A DNA stretch of 64,000 nucleotides, from the NCBI RefSeq assembly GCF_013393945.1, contig NZ_CP040297.1, positions 6,290,809 to 6,354,808 on the forward strand. The letters are read 5' to 3'. Shown here piece after piece: positions 26,387 to 34,026 of the stretch. The translations under genes were made by a program, and so were the position numbers. The DNA comes from Nostoc sp. TCL26-01. GTDB taxonomy: Bacteria > Cyanobacteriota > Cyanobacteriia > Cyanobacteriales > Nostocaceae. Positions within the stretch are counted from its first letter, which is position 1, and the number at the start of each line of letters is the position of its first letter. The notes below the pieces were generated by a model. It was not told the DNA's origin. It did not search any database and worked only from the letters and a program-made list of their open reading frames with translations.

Positions 26387-26813
26387 AGCTATTAACGTAA
26401 GCAGCTAGATATGAGTGAGTATAGGGTAGATTATTTCTACCCACTCACAAGACACAATTCATCAAAGCCTGGAGGTAACACATATGAGTTAAATCGCATC
26501 TGTTTTTTCTGCCTCGTTTTTACTACGGTTATTTCACTTTTTTAATACTCCATTAGTAATTTACTTAAGTTTCTCTTTTTCTCTGCTAAGTTGGTTTTTA
26601 GTTTTTCAGGAATGAGAAACATAAATTTCTCATTCCCAATTTCTCAAATATTATTTATGGGGATATTGTTGTTCCATAAGAGTGGCACTATAAAGTCTTC
26701 ACCTAATAAATTTAACAATATAAGTTACATAGCTCGCTTCTATTCTTTTCTAAGAGACGGTCACGAATGACAAGTATTATGTCCATCAAGTTACTTTTTA
26801 CCTAACACAAACT
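26387..26813 (+). other. H-E spacer with two stem-loops and an orphan ribosome-binding site
   Basis: 427 bases without a long ORF. (1) Just after the vnfH stop, GTGAGT-ATA-GGGTAGA, loop TTATT, TCTACCC-ACTCAC form a stem with one bulge (26415-26448), possibly protecting the vnfH message 3' end. (2) GGAGG at 26471-26475 stands 8 bases before ATG AGT TAA (26484-26492), a two-codon ORF. (3) GGAATGAGAAA, loop CATAAA, TTTCTCATTCC form an 11-bp hairpin (26609-26636). nifH-nifD spacers of cyanobacteria usually have such a hairpin and ribosome-binding site ahead of nifD, so this may be a relic of a lost D gene, or a regulatory leader for the E-like gene. Confidence 0.5.
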
Positions 26814-28160
26814 ATGAAACCTAGCCAAGAACAAATTAACGAACCATTGGATGAATTCACTACTGAAAATGAAGATAAATTCGGTACACAAGTACCTTCA
26901 CCATTAGATGCTCATGAGGATTGTGCTTTTGATGGTGCAATGTTTACTCTTGGAAAAATTACTGATGTAGCTCATTTAATTCACGGGCCAAGTGGTTGTA
27001 TAAACAATTGGGAAAATCGTATTAGCTTCTCTTCTGATTCTATGTTGCATAAAGTCCGTTTTACTACTGATATGGAAGAGAGCGATATTATTTTTGGTGG
27101 GGCAAAAAAACTCCACAAAGCTATTTTGGAATTGAGCCGACGTTACAAACCTGCTGCAATTTTTGTTTATTCTACTTGTGTCTCTGCTTTGATTGGTGAT
27201 GATATTCATGGAGCTTGTGCAAGCGCTAGAGAACAAACTGGTATTCCTGTTATTCCTGTAGATTCTCCTGGCTTTGTTGGACGTAAAAATTTAGGTATAC
27301 GAGTTGCTAGTGACACTTTACTAGAAAACGTTATTGGTACAGCAGAACCAGAATTTACTACACCATTAGATATCAACTTAATTAGTGAATATAACGTCAC
27401 TAGTTTAGTATGGGATGTCTTACCACTACTAGATAAGTTAGGCATCCGAGTTTTAGCAAAAATTACAGGTGATGTTAAGTATCAGGAAATCTGTTATGCC
27501 CATCGAGCTAAACTCAATGTTGTTATTGGCTCGAAAGGTTTGCTAAAAATGGCAAAAAAAATGGAGAAGTTATATGATATTCCCTATGTTGAAGCATCTC
27601 TTGATAGTTGGGAGGATATTCACCAATGTCTGCGAAATATTGTTGCTAGACTAGGTAATTCTGACTTACAAATAACCACTGAAAAGCTAATTGCCGAAGC
27701 AACTAGTATTTTAGATACCAAGCTAGCAGCTTATCGAGTAACAATGCAAGGTAAAAAGATCATTATTTATGCCGATAATCTGCATGATTTGTCGTTAATA
27801 TCAGCAGCAAAAACTTTAGGTATGGATGTTATTATCATTGCCAATAAAAAGATGAAAGTGGCAGAGAAAATCAAAATTAAAAACTTACTAAATAGGGATG
27901 TTATTGTCCTGCAACAAGAGAGCATAGAAGAAGTGATGCAGATCATTGAGCATGATCAAGCTCAAATGTTAATTGCTAGCGTAGCTCATCGTCTACAATT
28001 TGCCGCTAGGTTGACAAAGATTCCTTTTCTCGACATTAATCAAGTATTTAATCATGCCCACATGGGTTACACGGGAATTTTCACAGTAGCACAACAATTG
28101 TACGCCACTCTCTACAGCCCTGTATGGCAACAAGTCAGTCAAGCTGCGCCTTGGGAATAG
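26814..28160 (+). CDS. NifE/VnfE-like nitrogenase cofactor scaffold protein
   Basis: A 448-residue homologue of NifE: EDCAFDGAMFTLGKITDVAH with Cys37, HGPSGCINNWENR with Cys62, FVYSTCVSALIGDD with Cys122, the three positions that bind the bridging Fe-S cluster. DIIFGGAKKLHKAI and the C-terminal LDINQVFNHAHMGYTGI agree. NifEN-type complexes host the maturation of the nitrogenase cofactor. The residue after the second Gly differs from the classic 'GPIACAG', and the gene sits beside a vnfH-type gene, so VnfE-like is more apt than NifE. The start has no good ribosome-binding site. Forms a pair with the next gene, 46 bp downstream. Confidence 0.82.
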   Translation: MKPSQEQINEPLDEFTTENEDKFGTQVPSPLDAHEDCAFDGAMFTLGKITDVAHLIHGPSGCINNWENRISFSSDSMLHKVRFTTDMEESDIIFGGAKKLHKAILELSRRYKPAAIFVYSTCVSALIGDDIHGACASAREQTGIPVIPVDSPGFVGRKNLGIRVASDTLLENVIGTAEPEFTTPLDINLISEYNVTSLVWDVLPLLDKLGIRVLAKITGDVKYQEICYAHRAKLNVVIGSKGLLKMAKKMEKLYDIPYVEASLDSWEDIHQCLRNIVARLGNSDLQITTEKLIAEATSILDTKLAAYRVTMQGKKIIIYADNLHDLSLISAAKTLGMDVIIIANKKMKVAEKIKIKNLLNRDVIVLQQESIEEVMQIIEHDQAQMLIASVAHRLQFAARLTKIPFLDINQVFNHAHMGYTGIFTVAQQLYATLYSPVWQQVSQAAPWE

Positions 28161-28206
28161 TTATTTATTCATTAATCAAAACTATCTATTCTCCAGAAAA
28201 TAAATT

Positions 28207-29499
28207 ATGGCAATTATTAGTGTTACCAGTACATCAGTTACAGTTAATCCTCTGAAGCAAAGTCAAGCTATTGGTGCAACTTTAGCCTTTTTAGGTGTGA
28301 AGGGAATGCTACCTTTGTTGCATGGTTCCCCTGGATGTAGTGCTTTTACTAAAATTCCTTTAGCACAGCACTTGCGAGAAACAATTCCGCTTTCTAGTAC
28401 GGCGATGACAGAAGTTTCTACCATCTTGGGTGGGGAAGACAAGGTAGAACAAGCAATTTTACAGTTAGTGCAGAGTTCGCAACCAGAAATTATTGGTTTG
28501 TGTACTACAGGAATGACGGAAACTAGAGGCGATGACATGAGGCGTTTTATCAAGGATATTCGCTATCGTTATCCAGATTTAGATAATTTACCGATTGTTT
28601 TAGTCTCTACACCGGATTTTAAAGGTACACTGCAAGATGGTTTTGCCGCAGCTGTGGAAAGCATAGTCAAAGAACTTCCTCAGAAAAGTCATGGTTGTTG
28701 TCCCCAGCAGGTTACGGTTTTAGTGAGTTCTGCTTTTACTCCGGGAGATGTAGAGGCTATTAAAGAAATTATTGCTGCTTTTGGATTGGAGGCGATCGCT
28801 GTTCCTGATTTATCTGGTTTACTAGATAGTCGTGTAGATCATGATTACATGGGCATTACAACTAGTGGTACAAGTGTAGGACAATTGAGAGCGATCGCTA
28901 ATTCTGTATTTACTCTGGCTTTGGGTGAAAGTATGCGGGGAACTGCAAAAATTTTAGAACAGAAATTTAGCATTCCCTATGAGGTGTTCGGTGAATTGAC
29001 AGGATTAGATGCGACCGATAAATTTTTACAAGCACTGGCAGATATTAGTGGTAATGGTGTACCAGCAAAATATCGTCATCAACGCCGTCAACTACAAGAT
29101 GTCATGCTACACACTCATATTTACTTTGGTTGCAAACGAGTTGCTTTAGCCCTAGAACCGGACTTACTCTCGTCTATGGTGAGTTTTTTGCAATCAATGG
29201 GAATGCAGATTCATGCAGCTGTCACCACTACCCGTTCTCCTGTACTGGAGAAACTAGCAATTCCTTGCGTGACTATTGGCGATTTAGAAGATTTTGAGCA
29301 ATTAGCGGTTGGGTCAGAGTTGTTGATTGCTAATTCTCATGCAAATGCCATCTCTCAAAGGTTACAAATTCCTCTCTATCGTCAAGGTATTCCCATTAGC
29401 GATCGCTTGGGTCATGCGATGTTTGCTAAAGTTGGCTATCAAGGTACTATACAGCTTTTATTTGACATTGGTAACTTGCTCTTAACCAAAACATACTAA
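28207..29499 (+). CDS. NifN/VnfN-like nitrogenase cofactor scaffold protein
   Basis: A 430-residue NifN homologue: VTVNPLKQSQAIGATLAFLG, LLHGSPGCSAFTKIPLAQHL with Cys44, GLCTTGMTETRGDDMRRFIK with Cys99, and STPDFKGTLQDGFAAAVESI. It would pair with the E-like protein upstream as an alpha2beta2 scaffold. It lies 46 bp downstream on the same strand, consistent with one operon. No nifX, nifD, nifG or nifK homologue follows; the next gene is on the opposite strand and 12 bp away. The role may be V-cofactor assembly or an uncharacterised NifEN-like reaction. Confidence 0.82.
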   Translation: MAIISVTSTSVTVNPLKQSQAIGATLAFLGVKGMLPLLHGSPGCSAFTKIPLAQHLRETIPLSSTAMTEVSTILGGEDKVEQAILQLVQSSQPEIIGLCTTGMTETRGDDMRRFIKDIRYRYPDLDNLPIVLVSTPDFKGTLQDGFAAAVESIVKELPQKSHGCCPQQVTVLVSSAFTPGDVEAIKEIIAAFGLEAIAVPDLSGLLDSRVDHDYMGITTSGTSVGQLRAIANSVFTLALGESMRGTAKILEQKFSIPYEVFGELTGLDATDKFLQALADISGNGVPAKYRHQRRQLQDVMLHTHIYFGCKRVALALEPDLLSSMVSFLQSMGMQIHAAVTTTRSPVLEKLAIPCVTIGDLEDFEQLAVGSELLIANSHANAISQRLQIPLYRQGIPISDRLGHAMFAKVGYQGTIQLLFDIGNLLLTKTY

Positions 29500-29510
29500 G
29501 ATTTACTCAC

Positions 29511-31034
29511 CTACAATATCACGGCATCTGGAACACATACATTTGGCGCACACAAACCAGAAAATCCCAGCGTCGTCACCTCAAAAGTATGCAAGTCTAC
29601 ACGCCGGATAGCATGATTATTTGTATCACATATATATAGATGTGAATCTATCGCACTCAACCCTGAAGGCTCAAAAAACCGAGTGTTTTGACCTTGACCG
29701 TCTTGTAAACCAGCAATACCATCCCCTAAGATCGTTTGACAATTACCGGTGATGGGACTAACTAATTTAATTTTGTGGTTGTAAGTATCTGCTACCCACA
29801 AGTAATTTTGAAAATATGTTACGCCTATACAGTGTTGTAACCGGACATCCTCACCTTGTCCATCTACATCACCAAAGCTAAATAAACCACCATTGCCACA
29901 AATAGTCCTAACTTGTCGCGGTTCTACTGTTCCCACACCGCGAATGGAACTAATTTCACTATCGGCAATGTATAATTCTTCTAGATTAGTAGTTATACCA
30001 CTAGGTTGAGCAAAAGCAGCTTCAGTTAGTGAACCATCCACACAACCCTCTGCACCTGTACCAGCATAGGTTTTTACAATATCACTTGCTAAATCCATCT
30101 GCCAAATTTGGTGTGATCCTGCCATTGTGATGAAGAGATCATTGCCTACTTGGACTAGATCCCAAGGAGAATTTAACGCAGTTTCTAAACCTAATCCCCC
30201 GTGAGGGTAAATATTACGACTTTGCTTACCTGTTCCCGCAATAGTTTCTACAAATTGACGTTGCAAATCAACTCGGCGCAAGGCATGATTTTCGGTATCG
30301 GCAACATACAGAATTTGCTTGTGGGCATCAAATGTCATTCCTTGGGGGGCAGAAAATTGGGCTACGTCAAAACCGCCATCGATTAAGTCTGATTTTCCAG
30401 TGCCTATCACGTGTAGAATTTTACCATCAAAATTACTCATCACGAGGCGGTGATGTCCAGTATCAGCGATGAATAAACCTGCTGGAGTAGCCAAGACTTT
30501 ACCAGGAAAAGCCAGAGGTGTGATTAATGGTTGATGCTGTTTTTCTAAAATTAGGTTGATTTGTGAGTGATTAATTGTGCCTTTATTTTGATGTTCCTGA
30601 ATTAAATTGGTGATTAGTTCATCTAACTTCTCTCGATTTCCCTCACCTGCAACGTAGCTAACTACATAACCTTCCGGGTCTATCAACATGAAAGTCGGCC
30701 AAGCACGCACAGCATATTCTTGCCAAACGCGAAAATTTTGATCTACCAAAACTGGGTGTTCAATGTCATGGCGTAAAATGGCTTGACGGATGTTTTCCGT
30801 TTCCTGTTCGTTGTCAAACTTGGCAGAATGAACACCGATAACTGTCAAGCTATGGGGATATTTTTGTTCCAGATACTTTAAGTCTGGTAAAACATGGAGG
30901 CAATTGATACAACAGTAAGTCCAGAAATCTAAAATTACCACCCTACCCCTGAGTTGTTTGAGAGATAAAGGTTGGTCAGTATTGAGCCAAGTATAATTTT
31001 GTGGTAATTCTGGCGCTCTGACACGGGGAATCAT
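29511..31034 (-). CDS. thioredoxin-like and NHL-repeat protein (NHLRC2-type)
   Basis: A 507-residue two-domain protein. Residues ~5-150 are a TlpA-like thioredoxin fold with the active site WTYCCINCLHVLPDL (Cys41, Cys42, Cys45) and WPTFMLIDPEGYVVSYVAGE. Residues ~175-490 contain about six NHL beta-propeller blades (LFIADTGHHRLVMSNFDGKI, YVADTENHALRRVDL, LWVADTYNHKIKLV, YICDTNNHAIRRVDL). This is the arrangement of human NHLRC2. No signal peptide is present, so it is presumably cytosolic. Reductase or scaffold role is unknown. Converges on the NifN-like gene with a 12-bp gap. Confidence 0.88.
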   Translation of the reverse strand: MIPRVRAPELPQNYTWLNTDQPLSLKQLRGRVVILDFWTYCCINCLHVLPDLKYLEQKYPHSLTVIGVHSAKFDNEQETENIRQAILRHDIEHPVLVDQNFRVWQEYAVRAWPTFMLIDPEGYVVSYVAGEGNREKLDELITNLIQEHQNKGTINHSQINLILEKQHQPLITPLAFPGKVLATPAGLFIADTGHHRLVMSNFDGKILHVIGTGKSDLIDGGFDVAQFSAPQGMTFDAHKQILYVADTENHALRRVDLQRQFVETIAGTGKQSRNIYPHGGLGLETALNSPWDLVQVGNDLFITMAGSHQIWQMDLASDIVKTYAGTGAEGCVDGSLTEAAFAQPSGITTNLEELYIADSEISSIRGVGTVEPRQVRTICGNGGLFSFGDVDGQGEDVRLQHCIGVTYFQNYLWVADTYNHKIKLVSPITGNCQTILGDGIAGLQDGQGQNTRFFEPSGLSAIDSHLYICDTNNHAIRRVDLHTFEVTTLGFSGLCAPNVCVPDAVIL

Positions 31035-31061
31035 AAATCAATTCAAAATTCAAAATTCAAA

Positions 31062-31200
31062 ATGGGACAAGTGGACAAGGGGACAGTGAGATAAGGGGAC
31101 AAGGGGACAGTGAGATAAGGATAATGACTATTGACTATTGACTAATGACTAATGACTAATGACTAATGACTATTGACTATTGACCATTGACCAATGACCA
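31062..31200. repeat. STRR array before glutaminase
   Basis: GGGGACAAGGGGACAGTGAG units followed by about ten heptamers TGACTAT/TGACTAA/TGACCAA. The array runs to within ~15 bases of the glutaminase start. Confidence 0.85.
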
Positions 31201-31213
31201 ATTATTTTTTGTG

Positions 31214-32128
31214 ATGGGACTTGAGAGATTAGAGCAAAGGGCTTTATTCAACTGGGTGCAATTGGCGAGAAACCATGCCCATTTGGGAAAGGTAGCCGAT
31301 CGCATTCCGCAATTGGCGATCGCTAATCCGGATTGGTTTGCGGTTCATATATTATGCTGTGCATCGGGGGAAATTTACAGTGTCGGGGATACGTCTTGTG
31401 TGTTTCCCATGATGAGTGTGATCAAGCCGTTTGTTTTACTGTATCTATTAGAACATTTGGGAGTAGAAAAGGTTTTGTGCTGGGTTGGGGTGGAACCATC
31501 GGATGCGCCGTTTAATTCTTTAGAACAATTGATCAGTGATGGTGGTAAACCACGTAACCCGATGATTAATAGTGGGGCGATAACTCTGGCTGATAAGTTA
31601 CCCGGACAGGATGGAAGTCAACGCACTCAATCTTTTTGTCGATGGTTAAATGATTTAGCTGGTTGTCACCTCCAGTTAGATGAAGTGATGTTGGCTTCTG
31701 TCAGGTTATCACGATCGCCTGCTAATCTAGCGATCGCTCGTTATCTCACCGAAACAGGACATATAAAAAATCTAGACATTGCTCTTGACACTTATGAGCA
31801 AATATGCTGTCTATCTGGGCGAGTTGAGGATTTAGCTTTAATAGGAAAATGCCTAGCTTTAGAAAGTGGCTTGTTATCATCACAGCATCGTCAAATCGTC
31901 AACGCCATCATGTTGACTTGTGGTTTATACCAAGCTTCCTCTCACTTTGCTGTCAAGATTGGTTTACCAATGAAGTCGGGAATTGGTGGGGGATTACTGG
32001 CAATTGTACCAGGGGAAGGAGCGATCGCTATTTACAGTCCAGCCTTAGATAGTATAGGTAATTCTGTAGGGGCGATCGCTTTTGTGGAAGCTCTATCACA
32101 AAATTTGCAATTGAGTATCTTTGGTTAA
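31214..32128 (+). CDS. glsA: glutaminase
   Basis: A 304-residue serine-dependent beta-lactamase-fold glutaminase that hydrolyses glutamine to glutamate and ammonia. Motifs: Ser-X-X-Lys in PMMSVIKPFVLLY, GKPRNPMINSGAI with the substrate-binding Asn, CLSGRVEDLALIGKCLALES, and MKSGIGGGLLAIVPGEGAIA near the end. I chose ATG 31214 because the upstream in-frame TTG at 31187 lies inside the tandem repeat array. Length and motifs are usual for the family. It stands alone, followed by a palindromic repeat. No glutamine riboswitch or NtcA site was recognised upstream. Confidence 0.9.
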   Translation: MGLERLEQRALFNWVQLARNHAHLGKVADRIPQLAIANPDWFAVHILCCASGEIYSVGDTSCVFPMMSVIKPFVLLYLLEHLGVEKVLCWVGVEPSDAPFNSLEQLISDGGKPRNPMINSGAITLADKLPGQDGSQRTQSFCRWLNDLAGCHLQLDEVMLASVRLSRSPANLAIARYLTETGHIKNLDIALDTYEQICCLSGRVEDLALIGKCLALESGLLSSQHRQIVNAIMLTCGLYQASSHFAVKIGLPMKSGIGGGLLAIVPGEGAIAIYSPALDSIGNSVGAIAFVEALSQNLQLSIFG

Positions 32129-32145
32129 AAATGACGAATTACTTT

Positions 32146-32174
32146 GTAGAGACGTAGCAGTGCTACGTCTCTAC
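32146..32174. repeat. 29-nt GTAGAGACGTAGC palindrome, possible terminator
   Basis: GTAGAGACGTAGCA and TGCTACGTCTCTAC are perfect inverted arms around a single central base. CGTCTTTACGTCTCTA follows. It sits between convergent genes and could stop both transcripts, though no T-run is present. Related copies: 13826-13854 and 58194-58222. Confidence 0.7.
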
Positions 32175-32186
32175 GTCTTTACGTCT

Positions 32187-33497
32187 CTATTCGGTGGGTG
32201 TAGCTTTGGGCGATCGCTTTTTAAAATAATCACCCAAGTTGACTTTTTTCCGTTGATTCACTGGTTTTTCTGATGATTCGGTTGCTTGGGTTGTAGGAGT
32301 GACTTCTACTTGAGGTTCTGGAGTCGCTGTTGGCGTGACTTCTGGGATTGGTGATTCTGTGGCTTCTGGTGTAGCTGTTACTTCTGGTTGGGGTTCTGGT
32401 GTAGCTGTTACTTCTGGTTCTGGTGTGGGAGTTAATTCTGGCTGTGGTGTAGGGGTGACTTCTAGCTGTGGCGGAGTTGTTTCTATAACTTCTGGTATCT
32501 GAGTCGGTGTAGGCGTTGGTTCGGCAACTGGTGGTGGGGGGGTGTAATTTGGTTCGACAATGCCACGGACTTGATCATCTGTCAGTTCTCCTCTGACAAT
32601 GCGAGACAGGGTGTCTTTACCTTTGGGTTGGTAATTGATGACGCGAACTGTGGTATTGAAGGCATTTTTGACTGGGTTGCCTTGATTATCGAGGAATTCT
32701 AGCTTTAACCAGTTGTTTCCAGTTTTAAAGCCTTTGAGGTAAACTGCTTGCCAGCGATCAAAGATAAAGCTTTCACCGTTGATGGTGCAGCGAATCCGCC
32801 AATCACTGACATTACTGTTGGGGTTGTCTTTGCTAGTCAGGTGTAAAGGGGCGTTGGTTAAATAAAAGTCTAGTAAGATTGGTTCTGCCCCATAGCTAGC
32901 TTGAGGGCGGCTGTAAGTGAGTAGGGGTAAGTGGGGATCAGGCTGATTGTCGTCGGTTTTGGTGAACAGATGAAATGTTGTTTGGGCGTAAGCACCCTCA
33001 TTTTTAAAACTTTCATGCCAAGGACGAGAGGCAAAAACTCGCAGGGTGTGCGTACCTGGAGACAAATCAGACAAGACTAAGGGCTGATTTAGGTTGTAAA
33101 TGGGTATATAAGCTTGATTATCAACAAATAAATGTAAATGGGGGCCTAGTTCCCATTCTGGATGCTGGAAAATTGGCAGATCCTTGACTTGCAATTTGAC
33201 TGAAACTGTGCTGTCACTGATGACTTCATCCGGTTGCGGTGTGACTATGGTGACTTGTGGTCGATAAGCCTCTAAGCTAGAGCGTAGTTCTTGCAGGACT
33301 ACTGGTGGTGAAACTTCTGCAAATTGCTGAGAAATTTGCTCAGGCTTTTCACTATGACTAAAAGATACTTCTTGGCTGACAACTTTTTCGCCACAACTAA
33401 CTAAAACCAAGACCAATACTAGTGTAATTAACCACCTAAAAATAGCTAAACTTCCAGAGATGAATCTAGCCAAAGGCTGATGACACCAAGGATTCAT
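32187..33497 (-). CDS. proline/threonine-rich lipoprotein, conserved cyanobacterial
   Basis: A 436-residue protein. A hydrophobic N-terminal segment (WLITLVLVLVLVSCGEK) ends in a lipobox (LVSC), so it is probably a lipoprotein. Residues ~85-300 hold beta-rich domains (VSVKLQVKDLPIFQHPEWEL, then LDFYLTNAPLHLTSKDN). The C-terminal ~130 residues are TPTP/EPEVT repeats (TPTPEPEVTATPEPQ) and a basic end (QRKKVNLGDYFKKRSPK), which could span the peptidoglycan. I chose ATG 33497; a TTG at 33527 would add ten residues. Function unknown; I recall homologues as conserved hypotheticals in cyanobacteria. Confidence 0.7.
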   Translation of the reverse strand: MNPWCHQPLARFISGSLAIFRWLITLVLVLVLVSCGEKVVSQEVSFSHSEKPEQISQQFAEVSPPVVLQELRSSLEAYRPQVTIVTPQPDEVISDSTVSVKLQVKDLPIFQHPEWELGPHLHLFVDNQAYIPIYNLNQPLVLSDLSPGTHTLRVFASRPWHESFKNEGAYAQTTFHLFTKTDDNQPDPHLPLLTYSRPQASYGAEPILLDFYLTNAPLHLTSKDNPNSNVSDWRIRCTINGESFIFDRWQAVYLKGFKTGNNWLKLEFLDNQGNPVKNAFNTTVRVINYQPKGKDTLSRIVRGELTDDQVRGIVEPNYTPPPPVAEPTPTPTQIPEVIETTPPQLEVTPTPQPELTPTPEPEVTATPEPQPEVTATPEATESPIPEVTPTATPEPQVEVTPTTQATESSEKPVNQRKKVNLGDYFKKRSPKATPTE

Positions 33498-33527
33498 GCC
33501 TTTATACCTACTTATATGATTGAGCAA

Positions 33528-34026
33528 CTATATAGATTATTGTGACGGAAATCAGCGATCGCATACTATGACCTCAAAAATGAAATCTTTATCACATACC
33601 ATGAGTTTCTAAATAAAATATAAAAGCCGTCATTTTTTTTACAAATTTTAGTATTCTCAATTTTAGATACTAAGTAAAAATCTGGGAAAACAAAAATACC
33701 AAAAGTAAAAGTACTCCCTTCATTACTGTTCAGGTACTAAAAGACATAAGTTTTACGAATTGTTATCCTTTGTAAATTAAATAAAGAAACTATTGACTTT
33801 TTGCTCAATAGTTTGCACTGGAAAGGCAGATTAGGCAATTATTTGGGCGAGTTTGAATTATTGTTAAAATCTCGCTAACAAAGTACAAGTGAAGACTTTA
33901 TAATTCAACAGAAACAAATTTCCACATAGCTTCTTCATCGCTGCTCCAATTACAATCTGGAGAGGGCGACAAAAGATCACTCTGTGGTTTCATGATTCCT
34001 CATTCCTTATCACGAGAGGAGGTCGA
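33528..34026 (+). promoter_or_regulatory. long psaA leader/promoter region
   Basis: 499 bases before psaA with only one short minus-strand ORF (33898-33993). The first 350 bases are AT-rich; psaA of cyanobacteria is known to be driven from distal promoters with a long leader. The ribosome-binding site AGAGGAGGT (34015-34023) is strong and close to the ATG at 34027. No convincing HLR1 (RpaB) pair was found; see rejected items. Confidence 0.5.
33898..33993 (-). CDS. possible 31-residue small protein antisense to the psaA leader
   Basis: An ATG with GAGG four bases upstream opens a 31-codon frame, MKPQSDLLSPSP then DCNWSSDEEAMWKFVSVEL. The mixed acidic/aromatic composition looks protein-like, but the ORF is short and overlaps the psaA 5' leader on the other strand. 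No domain is recognised. It could also be chance. Confidence 0.25.
   Translation of the reverse strand: MKPQSDLLSPSPDCNWSSDEEAMWKFVSVEL

Noticed and set aside
33745..33785. HLR1/RpaB site upstream of psaA
   Set aside because: On the minus strand one TTTACAAA half-site is present, but the second half has two mismatches and the spacing is 2 rather than 4 bases.
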